Shown here: positions 18,014-27,612 of the stretch, piece by piece
Layout of the letters: each line of letters opens with the position of its first letter
Numbering within the stretch: the stretch's first letter is position 1
DNA from: Niallia circulans
GTDB lineage: Bacteria > Bacillota > Bacilli > Bacillales > Cytobacillaceae
Direction of reading: 5' to 3'
Assembly (NCBI RefSeq): GCF_007273535.1
Contig: NZ_RIBP01000001.1
Location: forward strand, 248,001-312,000
DNA: 64,000 nucleotides
Notes under the pieces: generated by a model
What the model was told of the DNA's origin: nothing
Database searches by the model: none
Seen by the model: the letters and a program-made list of their open reading frames with translations, nothing else
Made by a program: the position numbers and the translations under genes

Positions 18014-18805
18014 ATGAAACTTGGTATTATTGCAAAACCAATTGAAAAGAGTTTTCAAGAAGCGAAAATGATGGGATTAGAATTTATAGAATTATGTGTA
18101 AATGAAGGAGACGATGTAGAAGAATTCTATGAAGGCAGACAGAATTTATTTAGATGGATAGAGGAATACGGAATTGATATAGGTTCCATTGGCAGATGGA
18201 AATCACATCGTATTAATCAATCAGGAGAAGTGATTCAAGAGGAGTTAGACAGATGTTTCAGGCTAATAGATATTGCCAGAGAGTCAGGCTGCAAGAATTT
18301 TGTAGCTGGTTGTAATTATGTAGGAGAGTTATCTTACTACGCAAATTGTAGTGCAGCTATTGAGTTTTATTCACGCCTTATAGAGTATGCGAAGCCTAAA
18401 GGTGTTAAGGTTTCTTCTGTTAATTGCAGAAAAGAAAACTTTGTAAATAATCCTAAATCTTGGGGAATAATTCATGGTCATTTAGCTGACTTAGGAATCA
18501 AATATGATCCTTCCCATAGTTACTATGACGGTGGAGATTACTTAAAAGAAACACTTGATTGGGGGCATAGATTTGAACATGTTCACTTAAAAGGCTCTTT
18601 AATGGTGAATGGTATAAGAGTAGATGATCCACCTGCTGGACTCGATCAAACAGACTGGGGATCCTTTATTTCTTTACTTCGAGCTAGAGGATATACTGGC
18701 GGACTTAGTATTGAACCGCATTCGTCTTTTTATACAGAAGAAGATGCATATAAAGGTACATTGTACACTATCAAGTATATGAATAAGATACTGTTTAAAG
18801 ATTAA
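18014..18805 (+). CDS. sugar phosphate isomerase/epimerase-like TIM barrel protein
   Basis: 263 residues of the AP-endonuclease-2/xylose-isomerase-like TIM barrel family (IolE, YcjR and relatives). Metal-site segments seen are KYDPSHSYYDGG (Asp, His), HVHLKG (His) and GGLSIEPHSS (Glu); the usual Glu at strand five is less clear (SSVNCRKENF). Such proteins epimerise or eliminate 3-keto sugars or inosose. Starts the cluster behind AAGGAAAGAGG; next gene after 14 bases. Substrate unknown. Confidence 0.82.
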   Translation: MKLGIIAKPIEKSFQEAKMMGLEFIELCVNEGDDVEEFYEGRQNLFRWIEEYGIDIGSIGRWKSHRINQSGEVIQEELDRCFRLIDIARESGCKNFVAGCNYVGELSYYANCSAAIEFYSRLIEYAKPKGVKVSSVNCRKENFVNNPKSWGIIHGHLADLGIKYDPSHSYYDGGDYLKETLDWGHRFEHVHLKGSLMVNGIRVDDPPAGLDQTDWGSFISLLRARGYTGGLSIEPHSSFYTEEDAYKGTLYTIKYMNKILFKD

Positions 18806-18819
18806 GAGGTGAGAATAAA

Positions 18820-19893
18820 ATGCGAAAACTAAGATATGGATTAATAGGTGTAGGAAATAATGCAGTGAAAAAACATCTTACTAATTACGCGATGTTAGGT
18901 AATGTGGAACTTGTAGCAATTAGCGACATTAACATGGAACATGCTGAGAAGGTAGCAGAAAGATTTGAGATTAGTAAAGTTTACAAGAACTATCAAGATA
19001 TGATAAATGAAGAGAACCTCGATATTGTTAGTGTTACGACACCAAACTCACTGCATGCAGATATGACAATTTATGCCCTCCAGCATGGGGTAAATGTTCA
19101 TTGCGAAAAACCACTGGCTATTAATGCTTCAGAAGCGCAGAGAATTGTTGATGCCAAAAATACTTCAGGTAAGTTAGTAATGGTCGGATTGAACAATCGA
19201 TTCACTAATGCAGCTATCTATTTAAAAACATTAATTGATACTGGTTACTTTGGTCACATTTACAAAATCAATACTGGATGGGTTAGACGCAGCGGTATTC
19301 CTGGAAGAGGTACTTGGTTTACAAACAAATCGATTGCTGGCGGCGGCGTATTAATTGACCTTGGTGCACATTATCTTGATTTAGCTCTTTATTTCATGGG
19401 CATGCCGGAACCAAAGTATATAACAGGTGCAGCATATCAGAATTTCGCTCATACAACTTCGAGAAATCGTAATGGTTATAAAGGTGATCCAAATGGAATT
19501 TTCAATGTGGAGGATAGTGCAACTGGTTTTCTTGGTCTTGAAAATGGTTCTACAGTCCATTTTGAATTTAGTTGGGCTTCAAATATTGAAGAAGAACGTA
19601 CTTTCGTTGAGATTTTAGGGACAAAAGGTGGAGCAAGCATTGTGAATGGAAAGCTCAAAATTCAATCTGAGTTACTAGGCACTTGTATAGATGTGATGCC
19701 AGTGTTAAATGACAATATTAAATTTTTAAGTGAGTTCGAACATTTCACAAATGCTATTTTAACAAATGAAGACTTAATAGCCCCTGCTGAACATGGTGTG
19801 TATTTAATGAATATTATTGATCATTTCTATCAGTCAGCTGATACTCCAGAACCAGTATTTTTCGATAAAAGCACATTAAAACTATTCTCTTAA
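18820..19893 (+). CDS. Gfo/Idh/MocA-family oxidoreductase
   Basis: 357 residues. N-terminal Rossmann fold GLIGVGNNAVKKH, conserved CEKPLAIN (about residue 92) and the alpha/beta C-terminal domain with IAGGGVLIDLGAHYLDLALYF (key part GVLIDLGAHYLDL, His likely catalytic). NAD(P)-dependent oxidation or reduction of a sugar ring hydroxyl, often at C3. Closely follows the TIM-barrel gene (14 bases), a common pairing where one enzyme makes the 3-keto sugar and the other acts on it. Confidence 0.88.
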   Translation: MRKLRYGLIGVGNNAVKKHLTNYAMLGNVELVAISDINMEHAEKVAERFEISKVYKNYQDMINEENLDIVSVTTPNSLHADMTIYALQHGVNVHCEKPLAINASEAQRIVDAKNTSGKLVMVGLNNRFTNAAIYLKTLIDTGYFGHIYKINTGWVRRSGIPGRGTWFTNKSIAGGGVLIDLGAHYLDLALYFMGMPEPKYITGAAYQNFAHTTSRNRNGYKGDPNGIFNVEDSATGFLGLENGSTVHFEFSWASNIEEERTFVEILGTKGGASIVNGKLKIQSELLGTCIDVMPVLNDNIKFLSEFEHFTNAILTNEDLIAPAEHGVYLMNIIDHFYQSADTPEPVFFDKSTLKLFS

Positions 19894-19967
19894 AAACTCT
19901 AGTTGTTGTTATTGAATGAAGCATTTCGGTGAATATAAAAGTAGGCTTAAGCAAGGAGTGAAAACAT

Positions 19968-21014
19968 ATGAAAATCAAATTAGGTGTAATTGGCTTTGGT
20001 GGTATGGGGAAATGGCATGCGCAGAATGCTCCAAGAGCAGGAGTCGAGATTGTAGCCGTTTGTGATATAGAGGAAATGAAACAAGCGGAAGCAATTAAAA
20101 TGGGATTTAAATTGTACAACACAGCTGAAGAATTAGTGGCTGATAAAGAAATTAATACGGTTATTTTAACAGTACCGAATCACTTACATAAAGACATGTG
20201 CCTATTATCAGCTAGAGCAGGTAAGCACGTGATTACTGAAAAACCAGCTGCACTAAATGTAGAAGAGTTAGATGAAATGGATCATGCATGTAAAGAAGCA
20301 GGCGTATTCTTTACTTGTCATCAAAACAGAAGATGGGATAAGGACATGTTGACAGTGAAGAAAGCATATGAAGAAGGTTTGCTTGGTAATATCTTTACAA
20401 TTGAATCCAAATTGCATTCAGGGAATGGCTATATGCATGAGTGGCATATTTATAAAAATTATGGAGGCGGAATGATTTATGATTGGGGAGTACACCTAGT
20501 TGACCAAATTCTATTTATGATGCCTAATGCAAAAGTTAACTCCCTTTATGCGGACGTTAAAAATGTATTACATGAAGAAGTAGATGATTACTTCAAAGTA
20601 ATTATGAAAATGGATAATGGAATCACAGCACATATTGAATTATCAACTTATATTTTGGACTATCAACCACGATGGCTAGTTGGTGCTGATAAAGGAACAA
20701 TGATTGTCAAAACCTTCGCTTGTGACGGGAATATTTATAGAACAGGAAAAATGTTAGAAAAACTTCCACCACAGATAACGGAAACGGAAGCAGGACCGAC
20801 AAGACAATTCGCACCTGTTCCTCCTGGAGGGATTGTGACAGAACCACTTCCCGTAATTCATTCTGATTGGACAGATTTCTATAAGAATATTGATGACGTT
20901 ATTAATGGGAGAGCTGAGCCATTAATAAAAATTCCGGAGGTAAGACGGGTCTTATCATTGATGGAATCCATAAGAAAATCATCAGAACTTGGCGAAGCAA
21001 TTTTGTTTGAGTAG
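19968..21014 (+). CDS. Gfo/Idh/MocA-family oxidoreductase
   Basis: 348 residues with GVIGFGGMGKWHAQNAPRAG, ITEKPAALN and the core NYGGGMIYDWGVHLVDQILF (His in GVHLVDQ). It has no close sequence identity to its three relatives in the cluster, so a different sugar or direction is likely. Good RBS GCAAGGAG before ATG. Predicted cytosolic NAD(P) enzyme. Confidence 0.88.
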   Translation: MKIKLGVIGFGGMGKWHAQNAPRAGVEIVAVCDIEEMKQAEAIKMGFKLYNTAEELVADKEINTVILTVPNHLHKDMCLLSARAGKHVITEKPAALNVEELDEMDHACKEAGVFFTCHQNRRWDKDMLTVKKAYEEGLLGNIFTIESKLHSGNGYMHEWHIYKNYGGGMIYDWGVHLVDQILFMMPNAKVNSLYADVKNVLHEEVDDYFKVIMKMDNGITAHIELSTYILDYQPRWLVGADKGTMIVKTFACDGNIYRTGKMLEKLPPQITETEAGPTRQFAPVPPGGIVTEPLPVIHSDWTDFYKNIDDVINGRAEPLIKIPEVRRVLSLMESIRKSSELGEAILFE

Positions 21015-21192
21015 TTGGATTAAAAATTAATATGCAATTTGTAATCTGAATAATTAAAGGAAATATAACATTCAATAAATGGAGAAAATCCTACTAATAC
21101 TAGAACAAATATGAAAAAGGCAACAGATAGAATTAGCTGTACACTATAAATGTAAGCGATTTAAATACGTAGGTTAAGAAGGGAGATACTCA

Positions 21193-22098
21193 ATGAAGCT
21201 GGGTTTTAACAGTGCTATTTTAGATGGATGTACATTTGAAGAAGTTATTGATTTTGCATCAGAGAACGGCTTTAAATGTGTAGAATTATGTGCATGGCCG
21301 AAAGGAAAGGCTCTTAGAAAATATGCCGGTGTAACTCATATTGATGTAGAACAATTAGATGTTAATTATATAAAAAATTATACAGCAGAAAAAGGCGTTA
21401 AAATTTCTGCTATTGCTTATTATCCGAATGCATTAGATCCAGATGCAGAAAAAAGTAATTATTATGTAGAGCATATTAAAAAATGTGTAGAAGCTGCAAA
21501 AAAATTAGATGTAAATATGGTTAACACCTTTATTGGAAGGGACCAAAATAAAACAATTGATGAAAATCTACAAATAATGATTGGTGTATGGAAACCTATT
21601 GTTGATTTTGCAGACCAATTAGGTGTGAAAATTGCAATTGAAAACTGTCCAATGTTGTTTACAAGTGATGAATGGCCAGGTGGACAGAATTTAATGACAA
21701 CTCCAGCTATTTTTCGCAGGGTGTTTGAATTAATCCCTAATAAAAATTTCGGTTTGAATTATGATCCATCACACTTTGTATGGCAACAGATTGATTATAT
21801 TAAACCTATTTATGAATTTAAAGAAAGAATCTTTCATATTCATTTTAAAGATATAAAATTATACAAAGATCGTTTAAATGATGTTGGAATCATGGCAACT
21901 CCACTTCAGTTCCTATCACCTAAACTACCAGGGCTTGGTGATGTAGATTGGGGAAAATATATTTCTGCTTTAACGGATATTAGTTATTTCGGATATGCAG
22001 TAATTGAAGTGGAAGATAAAGCGTTTGAAGAGTCATTAAAATCTAGAAAAGATTCTATAAAAATAAGCAAAAACTATTTAAGTCAATTTTTAGTTTAA
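21193..22098 (+). CDS. sugar phosphate isomerase/epimerase-like TIM barrel protein
   Basis: 301 residues. Clear metal ligands are Glu in VKIAIENCPMLF, Asp/His in LNYDPSHFVWQQ, His in FHIHFKDIK and Glu in AVIEVED. The insert EWPGGQNLMTTPAIFRRVF resembles that of YcjR-type 3-keto-sugar epimerases, where a Gfo/Idh partner makes the keto sugar. Metal-dependent C-epimerisation or dehydration of a 3-keto glycoside is the family guess. RBS AAGAAGGGAG. Confidence 0.86.
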   Translation: MKLGFNSAILDGCTFEEVIDFASENGFKCVELCAWPKGKALRKYAGVTHIDVEQLDVNYIKNYTAEKGVKISAIAYYPNALDPDAEKSNYYVEHIKKCVEAAKKLDVNMVNTFIGRDQNKTIDENLQIMIGVWKPIVDFADQLGVKIAIENCPMLFTSDEWPGGQNLMTTPAIFRRVFELIPNKNFGLNYDPSHFVWQQIDYIKPIYEFKERIFHIHFKDIKLYKDRLNDVGIMATPLQFLSPKLPGLGDVDWGKYISALTDISYFGYAVIEVEDKAFEESLKSRKDSIKISKNYLSQFLV

Positions 22099-22141
22099 AA
22101 ATTTTTTTGTGAATTTAATATAAAAATAGGAGTGAATTACT

Positions 22142-23266
22142 TTGTCTAAATTACGAATTGGTATTATCGGTTGTGGTGGAATCGCAAATAACAAACATTT
22201 TCCGGCGTTATCTCATTTCAACGAGGAATGTGAAATAGTGGCATTTTGTGATGTTATCGAAGAGAGAGCTTTAAAAGCAGCCAAGGAATTCGGATCAGCT
22301 GATGCGCAAGTGTACACGGACTACAAGGAATTATTAAAGGATCAATCGATTGATATCGTCCATGTGTGTACACCAAACGTATCGCATAGTCCCATAACAG
22401 TAGCTGCGTTTGAGGCTGGAAAGCATGTTTTATGTGAAAAGCCAATGGCACACAATACAGAAGCAGCGCAAAAGATGATGGATGCTTGGAAAAAATCAGG
22501 GAAAAAGTTCACTGTTGCTTATCAAAACCGCTTCAGAGAGGAAGTTCAAGCATTACACCAATCATGTGAAAGAGAAGAATTAGGCGAAATCTACTTTGCA
22601 AAAGCACATGCAGTACGTCGCCGTGCTGTGCCAACATGGGGCGTATTCCCAGATAAAGCACAACAAGGTGGTGGTCCGCTAATTGATATCGGCACACACG
22701 CCCTCGATATTACCTTATGGATGATGAACAACTACAAACCAGTATCCGTATCAGGCTCCGTATTCCATAAGTTAGGCAGATTACCAGAAGGACCAGAAGG
22801 AAATTTATTTGGACCATGGGATCCAGAAACATTTGAAGTTGAAGACTCAGCATTTGGTTATATCAAAATGGAAGATGGCTCCACGATATTCTTAGAATCC
22901 TCATGGGCATTAAACACATTGGATGCGAAGGAAGCAGCAACAACCCTTTGCGGAACAAAAGGGGGAGCCCAAATTATCTCTGGCATGGGCCAAAAGGAAA
23001 AAGAGCTTATTTTCAACCGAGCACACAATAATATGTTAGTCGAACAGAAAAAGTCACCAGTCGGAAATATTGCATATTTTGAAGGTGGAGCGAATTCACC
23101 AGAGGTATTAGAAGCAAAGCAATGGTTAGCGGCAGTGAAGGAAGATACAGAGCCATTAGTTAAGCCAGAACAAGCATATATCGTCACAAAAATCTTAGAT
23201 GCCATCTATCAATCTGCGGAAACTGGTAAAGAAGTTGTTTTTAAAAAAGATTTAAATATAGTATAA
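22142..23266 (+). CDS. Gfo/Idh/MocA oxidoreductase, candidate C-glycoside 3-oxidase (copy 1)
   Basis: 374 residues, TTG start behind ATAGGAGTG. Features are GIIGCGGIANNKHFPALS, LCEKPMAHNTEAA (about residue 97), QQGGGPLIDIGTHALDITLWMM (key part LIDIGTHALDI) and a long C-terminal sheet. Almost identical to the gene at 26467: the copies match base for base from about 22162 to 23121, then differ at a few third positions, and share nothing outside the coding region. In known C-glycoside pathways (DgpA for puerarin) a protein of this family oxidises the sugar C3-OH so that the C-C bond can be cleaved. Assignment to that step is by family and neighbours. Confidence 0.86.
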   Translation: MSKLRIGIIGCGGIANNKHFPALSHFNEECEIVAFCDVIEERALKAAKEFGSADAQVYTDYKELLKDQSIDIVHVCTPNVSHSPITVAAFEAGKHVLCEKPMAHNTEAAQKMMDAWKKSGKKFTVAYQNRFREEVQALHQSCEREELGEIYFAKAHAVRRRAVPTWGVFPDKAQQGGGPLIDIGTHALDITLWMMNNYKPVSVSGSVFHKLGRLPEGPEGNLFGPWDPETFEVEDSAFGYIKMEDGSTIFLESSWALNTLDAKEAATTLCGTKGGAQIISGMGQKEKELIFNRAHNNMLVEQKKSPVGNIAYFEGGANSPEVLEAKQWLAAVKEDTEPLVKPEQAYIVTKILDAIYQSAETGKEVVFKKDLNIV

Positions 23267-23333
23267 GCTAAACCATTTAATTAGTAACAAGAAGTAACTT
23301 AGTTGTTCTTCTGAAAAATATAGAGTAAATCAC

Positions 23334-23366
23334 GAAAAGGAGAAAAACGGTGTTTCTCCTTTTTTA
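23334..23366 (+). terminator. terminator after Gfo/Idh copy 1
   Basis: AAAAGGAGAAA-AACGGTG-TTTCTCCTTTTTT, followed by ATTAT. Confidence 0.85.
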
Positions 23367-23698
23367 TTATAAAATAAAACTTCCATTAATTTCATCGGCT
23401 TAACAAAACGTTTATTACCTATTACAATTTACATGTAAAAACTATAAAGATAATACTTACTTAATAGTCAGTTCCGATATTTTATTTGAAATGAAGAATT
23501 GTTTAATGTTCGATAGAATGATAATATTTTTATAATAAGAATATTAACCGCTTACACATTCGTTATAACGAATATTTTAGGTGATTTGTGTGTTAATTAG
23601 ATGGTGCATATTTTGAAATCTAAAAAATATGTTTGCAGCTAATATCGATTAAAGCAAATGTAAGTATATTAATTTGAAGATTCGGTGGAGGGTATAGA
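23367..23698. other. promoter region of the AraC/GH39 regulator
   Basis: About 330 bases. A cre-like half-conserved site is present on the minus strand (TGTAAGCGGTTAAT, 23557-23544), but its last CA is missing. RBS GGTGGAGGG lies before ATG. Confidence 0.4.
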
Positions 23699-26203
23699 AT
23701 GCTTAATACTCAAACAACTCAACCTTTAATAGATGCTCAATTAATAACGATTTCAGTTATGAATGGTAAAGATGTGCTGGATCATGCACATAAAGACATC
23801 GAATTAATTTATGTGATTGAAGGAGATTTAGAAGTAAAGGTAAAGAGTAATATATTCACATTAAATAATTCGGATTTTATTATGATTAATTCAAATGAGC
23901 TTCATTCATTTCATTCAGGAGACAATAGTTTAATAGTTATAATTCACTTTAACTATTTACAAATGCGTTCTATTCTTCAACAGGAGAATCTATTTTTTCA
24001 ATGTATTTCATTAGAAAATACAGTTTCAGCTAATCAACAGATGAAAGCTGTTATAGAGGAAGTACTGTCTGTCTATTTAAAGGAATCTAACTTTTCGATA
24101 GCGGAATACTGGGGAAGAGTATTGAAGTTAATTTCTATTATTCAATTGAATTACTTAAGGGATAGAAAGCACCAAAAAGTTAAACCACTGCAATCTGAGG
24201 AAATGGCGAACGAAAGAGTGGTGGAAATACTTGAATATGTCGAAAATAATTTCCGAGAGCCATTAACACTCGAAGAAGTTGCGAGTACTCAATATATTAC
24301 AGTACCTTATTTATCTAAGTTTTTTAAAAAACAGACTGGTAAAACATTCTTACAATATTTAAATAAAGTACGTCTTGCTCATGCTGTAAATGAACTAATT
24401 AATACCAAAAAATCCATTACTAGAATTGCACTCGACAATGGTTTTCCAAATCTAGTAGCTTTTAATAGAGTTTTCAATGATAAATTTAAGGTGAAGCCTG
24501 CTGACTATAGAAAAAGTAAATTAGAGAAAATTACAGATGAGGTAAAGACAGTAAGTAATGTTAAAGTGGAAAAGGAAGAAGCTTTGTTTGAGCTGCGTCA
24601 TTATATGGAAGCTTATTCACCAGTAGAAAAGAAAAACGAATTAATTGCGGTGGATATAGATATTAGGAAAATATCCAAATTAGAGGCTTATACTAAGTAT
24701 TGGAATAAAGTTATTAACGTTGGATATGCAACTGACTTATTAAATTCAGATATGCAAGAACAGATAGCACTTTTACAGAATGATATAGGTTTTACTTATG
24801 CACGATTTTGGGGGATGTTTAGTGATGAAATGCATGTTGAAGACAACTCATATGGACAGGTAGTTTATAATTTTTCAAATATTAATAAATTATTAGATTT
24901 TCTAATAAAAAATAGATTGAAACCATTTATTGAGCTAGGACCGAAACCAAAACTTGTTTTGAAATCATTTCATCAAACACTCATATATCAGACAAACAAG
25001 GAAAAGACGTTTGATGAATGGAAAAGTTTATTAAGGGCCTTCTTGTTACACTGTATCGAACGGTACGGAATTGAGGAAGTAGAAACATGGTACTTTGAAA
25101 TATGGAGTAATAACATTGACCCTATTGTTAACTTAGAGAATATAGAGGGCTTATCTAAAAATAGCCGACATGATCCAAGTCAATTCGCGGAATATTTCAA
25201 AATATTCACATTTCTTAAGGGGATCTTAAATGAGCTTGTACCTGGTGCAAAGGTAGGTGGCTGTGGATTAACAATGGATTTAGAAATAGAAAAGTTAGAT
25301 TTATTTTTGAAACAATGGAGATTGCAAGAGATGCAACCGGATTTTCTTTCTATTTACCTCTATCCCATAGAAACGGAGAGTGATAGAAATGCTAAAAAGA
25401 ATGTAATCTCCACAAATCCAAACTACATAAAAACCAAAATAAGACAGGTTCGAGATGCAATGAATAGATATGATTTTGATGATTTAGAATTAAATGTTAC
25501 AGAGTGGAATATTTCCATATCAAATCGGGACTATTTAAATGATACTTGCTTTAAGGCCTCTTATATAGCTAAGAATATTATCGACAATTTAACTCTAAAT
25601 AATATTAATATGTTAGGGTATTGGATGTGTTCGGATATATTTAGTGACTTTAAAGACTCTAAAAACTTACTGCATGGTGGGGTAGGGCTCATAACCAAAA
25701 GTGGTATAAGAAAACCAAGTTACCATTCCTTTTCTTTATTAAAAAGATTGGGGGAAATATTAGTTTCAAAAGGTGATAACTATATTATTACCAAAAAATC
25801 TGGGGATCGCTACCAGATTATTTGCTATAATTATAAACACTTTGACTATTCTTATTATCTTCAGCCGGAAGGCAGTATTGAGATAAGTGAACAATATGAT
25901 ATCTTTGAAAATAATAACCCACTAACACTTTCATTAAAAATGAAAGGCATTAAAAATGGGAGGTATCGTCTGAAAGAACAACGTATTAATCGTAAATATG
26001 GCAGTGTTTTAGATGAATGGCTAAATTTTGGTTCTATTTATGATATGAAACCAGATGAAGTAGAATATTTGAAACAAAAAAGTGTTCCCTATATGAAGGT
26101 GAGCCACACTATTGTTGAAGAAAATAATATTTTGATTAAAGGTGAGTTGCAACCACATGAAGTAAGACTATATGAACTTAACCTAATCATTAGTGATTCA
26201 TAA
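23699..26203 (+). CDS. AraC-family regulator fused to a GH39-like domain
   Basis: 834 residues. N-terminal cupin sensor (about 20-95, HAHKDIELIYVIEGDLEV), AraC double helix-turn-helix at about 175-275 (PLTLEEVASTQYITVPYLSKFFKKQTG, then SITRIALDNGFPNLVAFNRVFNDKFKVKPADYR), and from about 310 a GH39 beta-xylosidase-like TIM barrel plus C-terminal sheet. In active GH39 enzymes the acid/base lies in a WNEP motif; here the matching place reads FEIWSNN (469-472), while the nucleophile-like TEWN (Glu about 602) is kept. So this is probably a sugar sensor rather than an enzyme. It sits between the two Gfo/Idh copies and is the only regulator of the cluster. Fusions of this design occur in Paenibacillus and Bacillus. 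Confidence 0.88.
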   Translation: MLNTQTTQPLIDAQLITISVMNGKDVLDHAHKDIELIYVIEGDLEVKVKSNIFTLNNSDFIMINSNELHSFHSGDNSLIVIIHFNYLQMRSILQQENLFFQCISLENTVSANQQMKAVIEEVLSVYLKESNFSIAEYWGRVLKLISIIQLNYLRDRKHQKVKPLQSEEMANERVVEILEYVENNFREPLTLEEVASTQYITVPYLSKFFKKQTGKTFLQYLNKVRLAHAVNELINTKKSITRIALDNGFPNLVAFNRVFNDKFKVKPADYRKSKLEKITDEVKTVSNVKVEKEEALFELRHYMEAYSPVEKKNELIAVDIDIRKISKLEAYTKYWNKVINVGYATDLLNSDMQEQIALLQNDIGFTYARFWGMFSDEMHVEDNSYGQVVYNFSNINKLLDFLIKNRLKPFIELGPKPKLVLKSFHQTLIYQTNKEKTFDEWKSLLRAFLLHCIERYGIEEVETWYFEIWSNNIDPIVNLENIEGLSKNSRHDPSQFAEYFKIFTFLKGILNELVPGAKVGGCGLTMDLEIEKLDLFLKQWRLQEMQPDFLSIYLYPIETESDRNAKKNVISTNPNYIKTKIRQVRDAMNRYDFDDLELNVTEWNISISNRDYLNDTCFKASYIAKNIIDNLTLNNINMLGYWMCSDIFSDFKDSKNLLHGGVGLITKSGIRKPSYHSFSLLKRLGEILVSKGDNYIITKKSGDRYQIICYNYKHFDYSYYLQPEGSIEISEQYDIFENNNPLTLSLKMKGIKNGRYRLKEQRINRKYGSVLDEWLNFGSIYDMKPDEVEYLKQKSVPYMKVSHTIVEENNILIKGELQPHEVRLYELNLIISDS

Positions 26204-26214
26204 TATATAAAGAG

Positions 26215-26260
26215 AAAAGATGAAAAATTACCTCGTAATTTTTCATCTTTTTTTATATTT
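26215..26260 (+). terminator. terminator after the AraC/GH39 gene
   Basis: AAAGATGAAAAATTAC-CTC-GTAATTTTTCATCTTT followed by TTTT; long perfect stem just after the stop. Confidence 0.85.
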
Positions 26261-26432
26261 ATATTTAGAATTCTTGTATACATCCAATATGTTATTGAGA
26301 TTAAAAATAACACCTTATTTTTTAACCTTCTGATTATTTGTTGGCAATATTCCTAAAGAAATTAGGTTAAAATTCCATGTTCAAATGTTAAGAAAGAAAA
26401 GGGAAAGAAATGGGATAAAAGTTAAACTTAAT

Positions 26433-26447
26433 TTGTAAGCGAAACCA
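26433..26447 (+). promoter_or_regulatory. cre-like site before Gfo/Idh copy 2
   Basis: TTGTAAGCGAAACCA fits the relaxed CcpA consensus WTGNAANCGNWNNCW at every fixed position. It lies 20 bases before the start codon, as a roadblock or promoter-overlapping site. Would give glucose repression of the downstream C-glycosidase genes. Confidence 0.55.
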
Positions 26448-26466
26448 ATAAAAAGGAGTTATACAA

Positions 26467-27576
26467 ATGAGTAAACTAAAAATAGCTATTATCGGTTGTG
26501 GTGGAATCGCAAATAACAAACATTTTCCGGCGTTATCTCATTTCAACGAGGAATGTGAAATAGTGGCATTTTGTGATGTTATCGAAGAGAGAGCTTTAAA
26601 AGCAGCCAAGGAATTCGGATCAGCTGATGCGCAAGTGTACACGGACTACAAGGAATTATTAAAGGATCAATCGATTGATATCGTCCATGTGTGTACACCA
26701 AACGTATCGCATAGTCCCATAACAGTAGCTGCGTTTGAGGCTGGAAAGCATGTTTTATGTGAAAAGCCAATGGCACACAATACAGAAGCAGCGCAAAAGA
26801 TGATGGATGCTTGGAAAAAATCAGGGAAAAAGTTCACTGTTGCTTATCAAAACCGCTTCAGAGAGGAAGTTCAAGCATTACACCAATCATGTGAAAGAGA
26901 AGAATTAGGCGAAATCTACTTTGCAAAAGCACATGCAGTACGTCGCCGTGCTGTGCCAACATGGGGCGTATTCCCAGATAAAGCACAACAAGGTGGTGGT
27001 CCGCTAATTGATATCGGCACACACGCCCTCGATATTACCTTATGGATGATGAACAACTACAAACCAGTATCCGTATCAGGCTCCGTATTCCATAAGTTAG
27101 GCAGATTACCAGAAGGACCAGAAGGAAATTTATTTGGACCATGGGATCCAGAAACATTTGAAGTTGAAGACTCAGCATTTGGTTATATCAAAATGGAAGA
27201 TGGCTCCACGATATTCTTAGAATCCTCATGGGCATTAAACACATTGGATGCGAAGGAAGCAGCAACAACCCTTTGCGGAACAAAAGGGGGAGCCCAAATT
27301 ATCTCTGGCATGGGCCAAAAGGAAAAAGAGCTTATTTTCAACCGAGCACACAATAATATGTTAGTCGAACAGAAAAAGTCACCAGTCGGAAATATTGCAT
27401 ATTTTGAAGGTGGAGCGAATTCACCAGAGGTATTAGAAGCAAAGCAGTGGTTAGCGGCAGTGAAAGAAGATACAGAGCCATTAGTTAAACCAGAACAAGC
27501 ATATATCGTCACAAAAATTTTAGATGCCATCTATCAATCTGCGGAAACTGGTAAGGAAGTTGTTTTTACTAAATGA
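26467..27576 (+). CDS. Gfo/Idh/MocA oxidoreductase, candidate C-glycoside 3-oxidase (copy 2)
   Basis: 369 residues, ATG start behind AAAAAGGAG. The protein differs from copy 1 (22142) only in a few N-terminal residues (LKIAIIG instead of LRIGIIG) and the last five (VVFTK). This copy is directly followed by the DUF6379 and TIM-barrel genes (36 and 5 bases spacing), as in dgpA-dgpB-dgpC type clusters, so it is the best candidate for the 3-oxidase feeding C-C cleavage. The extreme DNA identity with copy 1, limited to the coding region, points to recent gene conversion. Confidence 0.88.
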   Translation: MSKLKIAIIGCGGIANNKHFPALSHFNEECEIVAFCDVIEERALKAAKEFGSADAQVYTDYKELLKDQSIDIVHVCTPNVSHSPITVAAFEAGKHVLCEKPMAHNTEAAQKMMDAWKKSGKKFTVAYQNRFREEVQALHQSCEREELGEIYFAKAHAVRRRAVPTWGVFPDKAQQGGGPLIDIGTHALDITLWMMNNYKPVSVSGSVFHKLGRLPEGPEGNLFGPWDPETFEVEDSAFGYIKMEDGSTIFLESSWALNTLDAKEAATTLCGTKGGAQIISGMGQKEKELIFNRAHNNMLVEQKKSPVGNIAYFEGGANSPEVLEAKQWLAAVKEDTEPLVKPEQAYIVTKILDAIYQSAETGKEVVFTK

Positions 27577-27612
27577 AGCGAAAAAATACTGTTGTAAGTA
27601 GGAGGAGAAAAA

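Noticed and set aside
22858..23205. Antisense 115-codon frame, repeated identically at 27183-27530
   Set aside because: It is the shadow of the duplicated Gfo/Idh gene; its repetition follows from the DNA identity of that gene and it has no ribosome site.
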